Source of the DNA: Variovorax paradoxus NBRC 15149
GTDB taxonomy: Bacteria; Pseudomonadota; Gammaproteobacteria; Burkholderiales; Burkholderiaceae_C
Assembly: GCF_001591365.1 (NCBI RefSeq)
Contig: NZ_BCUT01000007.1
Location: 310,001-374,000, forward strand
Length of the DNA stretch: 64,000 nucleotides
Direction of reading: 5' to 3'
Shown here: piece by piece, positions 60,001 through 64,000 of the stretch
Layout of the letters: each line of letters opens with the position of its first letter
Numbering within the stretch: position 1 is the stretch's first letter
Program-made: the position numbers and the translations under genes
The notes under the pieces: generated by a model
What the model saw: only the letters and a program-made list of their open reading frames with translations
Databases searched by the model: none
What the model was told of the DNA's origin: nothing

Positions 60001-62103
60001 CATGGCCACCTCGCGCTGCACCATCACGATCTCGGAGCCGCCCGACAGCGGCAGCAGCAGGTCCGGCACCGCCATGTCGAAAGACAGGGTGGTCACCGCG
60101 GCGATCCGGTCGTTCGGGCTCAGGGCCGATTTGCGCTGCATCCACTGCAGCAGGACCACCACCGAGTGGTGCCGCGCGCACACGCCCTTGGGCAGGCCGG
60201 TGGAGCCCGAGGTGTAGATCACGTAGGCGCCGTCGTCCGGGCCGGCATCATCGCCGCTCGGCGGCAGCGGCTCGCCGCTTTCCTGCTGCCAGGCGCTGTG
60301 GCGGTCGATCTCGAACACCCGCTCGGCCGCGTCGGCGCGCCAGTTGCGCGGCGCCACCGCGATGTCCGACGAAGTCAGCAGCAGGCAGAGCACGGCGTCC
60401 TTGGCGTAGTGCTCGAGCCGTGCCTGCGGAAACCCGGGATCGAGCGGCACGTAGGCCGCGCCCGCCTTGAGCACGGCCACCAGTGCGGTGACCATCTCGA
60501 TGCTGCGTTCCAGGCACAGCCCCACGCGCTCGCCGCGGCGCACGCCGCGCGCGCGCAGCGCCCGCGCCAGGCGGTTGGACTCGGCATCGAGCTCGGCATA
60601 GCTGCAGACCCGCGCACCGTCGCGCACCGCGGGGCGCTCGGGCTGCAGCGGCACGTGTGCGAGGAAGCGCGCCAGCGCATGCGGCGCGCCCTCCAGCGGC
60701 GTGCGCGGCGGCTGCAGCGCGACCAATTCCTGCGCGGCCTCGGGCGACAGCACCTCGAGCCGGCCGACCGTCTCGCCGGGGTTGCGCACGGCCGAGCGCA
60801 GCACGCATTCGAAGATGTCGAGCCAGCGCTGCACCGTGGCCTCGTCGAACAGGTCGGTGTTGTACTGCGTCTCGATCTGCAGCCCGCCGTCGAGCGGACG
60901 CAGGTTCAGGAAGAGTTCGAAGTTCTCGTACTGGCGCGCGATCGTGTCCTGCGCGACTTCGAGGCCCGGGAAGGTCTGCGCGCTGCTTGCCACGTCGGGG
61001 TCGACGTTGAACGCCACGCTCACCAGCGGCAGCCGGCTCGGGTCGCGCTGCAGCGACAGCTTGCCCAGCAGGGCGCCATAGGTGAGCGCCTGGTGCTCGA
61101 AGGCGTCGAGCACCGTGGTGCTGCATTCGCTCAGCAGGGCATCGAAGCGAAGCTGGGCATGGACCGCCACGCGCAGCGGCAGCAGGTTCACGCAGTGGCC
61201 CACCAGGCCGGGCATGTCGCGCGCGACCTGGCCCGACGCGGGAATGCCCACCACGATGTCGTCCTGCCCCGTGAGCCGGTGCAGCGTGGCGACGAAGCCG
61301 CTGAACAGGCCCGCGAACAGGCTGGCGCCGGTCTTCGCGCTCATGGAGCGCAGGCTGCTCACGAGGCGGCGGTCGAGCAGGCGTTCGGTGCGCCGCGAAT
61401 GGAAGGTGCGCACGGCGGGCCGCGGATGGTCCACCGGCAGGTCGAGCACCGGCAGGGTGCCGCCCGCGAAGCGCTCCAGCCAGTAGTCCACGTGCGGCTG
61501 CATGTCGGGATGCGCGGCCTCGGCGGCTTCCTCGGCGGCGAATTCCGCATAGCTGGGCGCGGGCTTCAGCGGCTGCCCGCTGCCGGCCTGCTCGGCGTAG
61601 AGATGGCCGAGCTGCTCGCTGATGACCATCCAGGACCAGCCGTCGCACACCACGTGGTGGGCCGACATCACGAGCTCATGCTCGGCATCGCCGAGCCGCA
61701 AGAGCACCGCGCGGAACAGCGGGCCGTGCTCCAGCGCGAAGGGCGTGCAGACCGCGTCGTCATGCGCGGCCTTCAGCGCCAGCGCCCGGGCCTCGGGCAG
61801 GAGGCCGCTCAGGTCCTGCTGCTCCAGCATGCCTTCGCCGGGCCGGCTGACCAGCATGCAGCTGCCGTCCGGCGAGATGGTGGCGCGCAGCGCCTGGTGC
61901 CGTTCGACCAGCTGCGCCACGGCACGCGCCATGGCGCCGGTGTCCAGCGGCCCGCGCAGGCGCAGCAGCACCGATTCGTTGTAGGCCAGCGAGGCGTCGG
62001 TGCTCATCGACGCGCCGAGCCAGATCTCGCGCTGCGACTCGGTTGTCGGTATGACGCATTCGATGAGGCCGCCGGTGGCGGCGGGGCGGAGAACGGCGTT
62101 CAT
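57097..62103 (-). CDS. Nonribosomal peptide synthetase, C-A-T-C-T
   Basis: 1668 residues. Order: condensation domain 1 (about 15-445; HHVVCDG at 149-155), adenylation domain (about 480-970; YTSGSTGLPKG at 630-640, GYGPTETT at about 767-774, YRTGDRGRW, LPNGKVDR at 961-968), carrier 1 (FFTMGGHSL with Ser1022), condensation domain 2 (about 1080-1510; HHLIWDG at 1215-1221), carrier 2 (FFDLGGDSL with Ser1592). Both HHxxxDG sites are intact. There is no thioesterase, reductase or epimerisation domain. It loads one amino acid and joins two more steps, so the second carrier is loaded by another protein or passes the chain on. The amino acid cannot be assigned. It overlaps the upstream gene by 4 bases. 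Confidence 0.95.
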   Translation of the reverse strand: MNAVLRPAATGGLIECVIPTTESQREIWLGASMSTDASLAYNESVLLRLRGPLDTGAMARAVAQLVERHQALRATISPDGSCMLVSRPGEGMLEQQDLSGLLPEARALALKAAHDDAVCTPFALEHGPLFRAVLLRLGDAEHELVMSAHHVVCDGWSWMVISEQLGHLYAEQAGSGQPLKPAPSYAEFAAEEAAEAAHPDMQPHVDYWLERFAGGTLPVLDLPVDHPRPAVRTFHSRRTERLLDRRLVSSLRSMSAKTGASLFAGLFSGFVATLHRLTGQDDIVVGIPASGQVARDMPGLVGHCVNLLPLRVAVHAQLRFDALLSECSTTVLDAFEHQALTYGALLGKLSLQRDPSRLPLVSVAFNVDPDVASSAQTFPGLEVAQDTIARQYENFELFLNLRPLDGGLQIETQYNTDLFDEATVQRWLDIFECVLRSAVRNPGETVGRLEVLSPEAAQELVALQPPRTPLEGAPHALARFLAHVPLQPERPAVRDGARVCSYAELDAESNRLARALRARGVRRGERVGLCLERSIEMVTALVAVLKAGAAYVPLDPGFPQARLEHYAKDAVLCLLLTSSDIAVAPRNWRADAAERVFEIDRHSAWQQESGEPLPPSGDDAGPDDGAYVIYTSGSTGLPKGVCARHHSVVVLLQWMQRKSALSPNDRIAAVTTLSFDMAVPDLLLPLSGGSEIVMVQREVAMDGNRLCRLLKEERITFLQATPGMWQLLLDAQWPGAPGFRGWTGGEPLRPSMAFALCERMDEFWNGYGPTETTVYSTAWLVRPDVVASRGVSIGHPVDNTEIWILDGDLQPCPIGVPGEICIAGDGLALGYIDRPELTAERFVAARIFGSAKTVYRTGDRGRWRNDGLIEHLGRLDFQLKVRGYRIEPGEIEARCCEVAGVSRCVVVAREDSPGDVRLVAYLALTPGVDFELDTLMAHLRESLPAFMLPQHVVALDALPTLPNGKVDRVSLPAPQAVSRDEARRGAGPRTESERKVLATMEKVLSLPGLDMRDDFFTMGGHSLLASRLTTLLSREFQITLPLRSLFEAPTAEKLAAVVEGLQRVGAGAQAPLPCRIDRKTAPLTPAQERIRFMEDLHPDRSVYNAPAAQRLTGVFDAERFEAAFKEIIRRQPAMRTRMGTDPHTGQPVQLIAEAVDFSLPFIDLRDLPADQREAELAERMQELADRPIDIHRAPMLHAAVFQLDVHEHVFVFVPHHLIWDGWSFDLLQRELSAIYDAAERGRPHALAPIATTQGDYAEWLAHWMKEPSFQDQLDFWLKRFASAPMPRQPNTDMPRRAGKSGQGGAHWIRVDLATTQQLRKAARDMDVTLSMLTFGVYAFAMSSIIGSEAIVIANPVRGRQQPETEDVIGFFNNVLPVSLQVGLQQPLAEFMRYVKRELLSLMNYQQVPFERLMAEPALAARIRAVGPYQAMFSFQDARDRARRLGSLQTRQLHLMQRGATDDIGVWLMDKPHGLEGALIYNADIYLRETGAQLRDRYLELLQKVAERPEASLAELASEEGSASAAYLRRLAAVDPLRAAAPVDAPAGAAAAEEGSILIPEHARLAQIWASVIGIDVNDIRSSDNFFDLGGDSLLVLRAIQQAEKTLGYRVQPRRYLFENLGQIASSAQQAAEDAELSDLGKLPLGNLKGTARSDGLLSRAFGSWLRKE

Positions 62104-64000
62104 GCTGCGGCCTTTCCATTGATGAGGGAGGTGGGGCTCGCGGCGTCGGGCACGTACCAGAAGGGCTGGCCGTCGACGTCGCGGGCGAGGACGGAGCCGT
62201 CTTCTTCGCAGCGCTTGCGGTAGTCGAAACCCGTGATCACCGTCGCGCGGCGCGGCAGGAAGCCCGATTCCTGCATCTCGGCCACCGACTCCTTGAAGAC
62301 GCGCTGGATGGTGGCGATGTCCTCGGCGCTGTGCGCGCTAGTGAGGAAGCAGGGGAAGTTGTCCAGGATGTGCACGCCGCGGCTGCGCATCATGGCGAAC
62401 AGCAGGTCCTGCAGCGGATGCTCCTCGAGCCAGCTCACGCGCCAGAGCGAGGCGAACTGGCGGATCGCGATCGGCGCGCCCACCTCGGCGCACCAGGCCG
62501 TGAGCTCGTCGGCCATGGCGGCGGTGCTGCCCGTGAGGCCGGCCTGCAGCGAGGGGCCGGCTTCCTTCAGGTGCGTGAGCGAGGCCTTGGCCGCGGCCAG
62601 CGCGAGCGGGTGCCGCACGAAGGTGCCGGCAAAGTAGGTCACGCCCACGCCCGGGATCGAGTCGTCGCCGTACTGCCAGGCGCCGCCGTCGAGCGCGTCC
62701 ATGAAGGCCCGCTTGCCGGCGATCACGCCCACCGGAAAACCGCCGCCGATCACCTTGCCGTAGGTGGCGAGGTCGGCGCGCACGCCGAAGAGGTCCTGCG
62801 CGCCGCCCAGGCCGACGCGAAAGCCCGTGATGACCTCGTCGAAGATGAAGCAGGTGCCGCTCTTCTCGGTGATGGTGCGCACCTCCTGCAGGAACTCGCG
62901 CGGCTGGAAGTCGGGCCGGCGGCTTTGCACCGGCTCGGCCAGCACCGCGGCCAGGTCGTCCGCGTTCTCGCGGATGAAGGCCAGCGCCTCCGCCGTGCCG
63001 TAGTCCAGCACGCGGATGTCGCCGAACATGCCGCTCATCACGCCCGGAGCCGCAGACAAGCCCTTGCCGCCCTTGCCGGCGCGCACCAGCACCTCGTCGA
63101 AGGTGCCGTGGTAGGAGCCGGTGAACACCACCACGGTGCTGCGCCCGGTGACCGTGCGCGCAATGCGCAGCGCGGCCATCACGGCTTCGGAGCCGGTGTT
63201 GCACAGGGCGGCGCGATCGCAGCCCGTGAGCTCGCAGATGAGGGCGGTGACCTCGGCCGCCAGCGGATGCTGCGGGCCGATCTCGTAGCCCGCGTCGAGC
63301 TGCCTGCGCACCGCTTCCTGCACGAAGTCGGGCTGCCAGCCGAACATGTTCATGCCGAAGCCGTTGAGCGCATCGACGTATTCGTTGCCGTCCAGGTCCC
63401 AGAGCCTGGAGCCCTTGGAGCGCTCGATCACGATCTGGTAGGTGATCTCCTTTGTCAGCGGCCGGAAGCCGTTGACCACGCGCGGGTCGGCCATGTGCGG
63501 GCGGTTGGCCTGCGTGAACTGCTTGCTCTTTTGCGTGCGCTCCACATAGCGCCGCATGAAGGCCGCCAGCCGCGCCTTCTGCCGGCCACTCGGCTCGGCG
63601 GTGCGCTGGGTGTGGATGCGCGCGATCGCGCCGAAGGCCTTGGTGACGTCGTAGCGCTGCGGCTCCCTGGCCGGGGCGGGTTCGTCGGCGGCGGGCTGCG
63701 CCGCCACGGCCGCGGTGCTTGCGGCGGCAGCCGGCATGGCGGACGCAACGGGCAGCGTCTCGATGGCCGCGCCCGACAGCAGCGCGAGCTGGCGCCGCAT
63801 CAGTTCCATCTGCTGCGCCACCAGCTGGACGATCGGCCCGCTGCCGATGTCGCCGCCCGCGGCCGGCACGGTCACCCCGGGGAGGAACGCGGCCGGCGGC
63901 TGCGCGGCCGCTGCCTGCACCGGCGCGGCCATCGCCAGCGGCACCGCAGCAGCGGATGCAGGTGCGGATACAGCCGCAACCACGGGCTCGGGCGGCAGGC
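62100..64000 (-). CDS. PKS-type megasynthase, C-terminal part with in-line class III aminotransferase (cut by window edge)
   Basis: The frame stays open to base 64000, so only about 633 C-terminal residues are seen. An Ala/Pro-rich linker with VQLVAQQMELMRRQLALLSG, of the type that follows a carrier domain, leads into a PLP-dependent aminotransferase (about 450 residues). Marks are YEIGPQHPLAAEV, CNTGSEAVMAALRIARTV, SGSYHG-like FTGSYHGTFDEV, FIFDEVITGFRVG, and the Schiff-base lysine in TYGKVIGGG (codon near 62755). In-line aminotransferases place a beta-amino group on a polyketide chain in microcystin-type and iturin-type synthases. The gene's stop overlaps the NRPS start (ATGA). A GTG at 63983 is an internal codon. 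Confidence 0.88.
   Translation of the reverse strand, partial: LPPEPVVAAVSAPASAAAVPLAMAAPVQAAAAQPPAAFLPGVTVPAAGGDIGSGPIVQLVAQQMELMRRQLALLSGAAIETLPVASAMPAAAASTAAVAAQPAADEPAPAREPQRYDVTKAFGAIARIHTQRTAEPSGRQKARLAAFMRRYVERTQKSKQFTQANRPHMADPRVVNGFRPLTKEITYQIVIERSKGSRLWDLDGNEYVDALNGFGMNMFGWQPDFVQEAVRRQLDAGYEIGPQHPLAAEVTALICELTGCDRAALCNTGSEAVMAALRIARTVTGRSTVVVFTGSYHGTFDEVLVRAGKGGKGLSAAPGVMSGMFGDIRVLDYGTAEALAFIRENADDLAAVLAEPVQSRRPDFQPREFLQEVRTITEKSGTCFIFDEVITGFRVGLGGAQDLFGVRADLATYGKVIGGGFPVGVIAGKRAFMDALDGGAWQYGDDSIPGVGVTYFAGTFVRHPLALAAAKASLTHLKEAGPSLQAGLTGSTAAMADELTAWCAEVGAPIAIRQFASLWRVSWLEEHPLQDLLFAMMRSRGVHILDNFPCFLTSAHSAEDIATIQRVFKESVAEMQESGFLPRRATVITGFDYRKRCEEDGSVLARDVDGQPFWYVPDAASPTSLINGKAAA

Noticed and set aside
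57097..62103. Assigning the NRPS amino acid from the adenylation pocket residues
   Set aside because: Position mapping to the reference pocket by eye was not reliable enough to state a substrate.
56323..62223. A 1966-codon open frame on the plus strand across the NRPS gene
   Set aside because: It is antisense to the NRPS, has low-complexity Arg/His/Gln-rich translation, and exists only because GC-rich third positions remove stops on the opposite strand.
63981..63983. GTG at 63983 as a start for a stand-alone aminotransferase
   Set aside because: The frame stays open to the window edge and the Ala/Pro linker with a post-carrier QMELMRRQL stretch points to an in-line domain of a larger protein.

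Overview
The window is GC-rich, densely coded DNA that looks like a beta-proteobacterium of the Burkholderiales, most likely Comamonadaceae (Variovorax-like). This rests on family content rather than any search: DUF802/OmpA/DUF2894 and DUF2868/DUF3482 neighbour pairs, three Bug-type solute-binding proteins, a Burkholderia-type porin and an imuA-imuB-dnaE2 cassette. No rRNA, tRNA, CRISPR array, insertion sequence or prophage gene was seen. No gap without a gene exceeds 300 bases.

Layout. 1-9.9 kb is a mixed housekeeping and stress region: the DUF802-OmpA-DUF2894 group, a CbpM/DnaJ pair, a histidine phosphatase, a CDP-alcohol phosphatidyltransferase, an ArsR-SRPBCC pair with a well-formed promoter and operators, a class A beta-lactamase, a MurA-like enzyme with an HTH gene, and a hemolysin III-type membrane protein. 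10-19.5 kb holds a GTPase/membrane pair, a 24-residue membrane peptide, an ABC exporter, two divergent LuxR-type regulators, a ring-opening dioxygenase-like protein and an alpha/beta hydrolase.

19.5-29.7 kb is a catabolic island. Two Bug proteins diverge from a tight plus-strand run of FAD oxidoreductase, IclR regulator, aconitase X large and small subunits, IlvD/Edd dehydratase, porin and a third Bug protein. It probably takes up and degrades a hydroxylated organic acid through two Fe-S dehydratases; the substrate is unknown. 29.7-32.5 kb has an aldo/keto reductase and a large lipoprotein.

32.5-39.4 kb is an SOS mutagenesis cassette. A perfect LexA-type box precedes imuA-imuB-dnaE2, then comes an MmcB-like nuclease-fold protein. 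A second perfect LexA-type box precedes a small unknown minus-strand gene.

39.4-64 kb is one long leftward gene train. Reading from the right edge, it starts with the end of a PKS-type protein carrying an in-line aminotransferase, then a C-A-T-C-T NRPS, an Sfp-type phosphopantetheinyl transferase and two alpha/beta hydrolases of the kind seen with exosortase EPS loci. It continues into a complete-looking Wzx/Wzy exopolysaccharide locus: Wza, Wzc, priming sugar transferase, GDP-fucose synthase, Wzy, glycosyltransferases, a secreted fucosidase-like protein, Wzx, a response regulator and ManC. Overlapping stops and starts join many of these genes. The main hypothesis is that a polyketide-peptide product is made together with, and possibly attached to, a fucose-containing polysaccharide.
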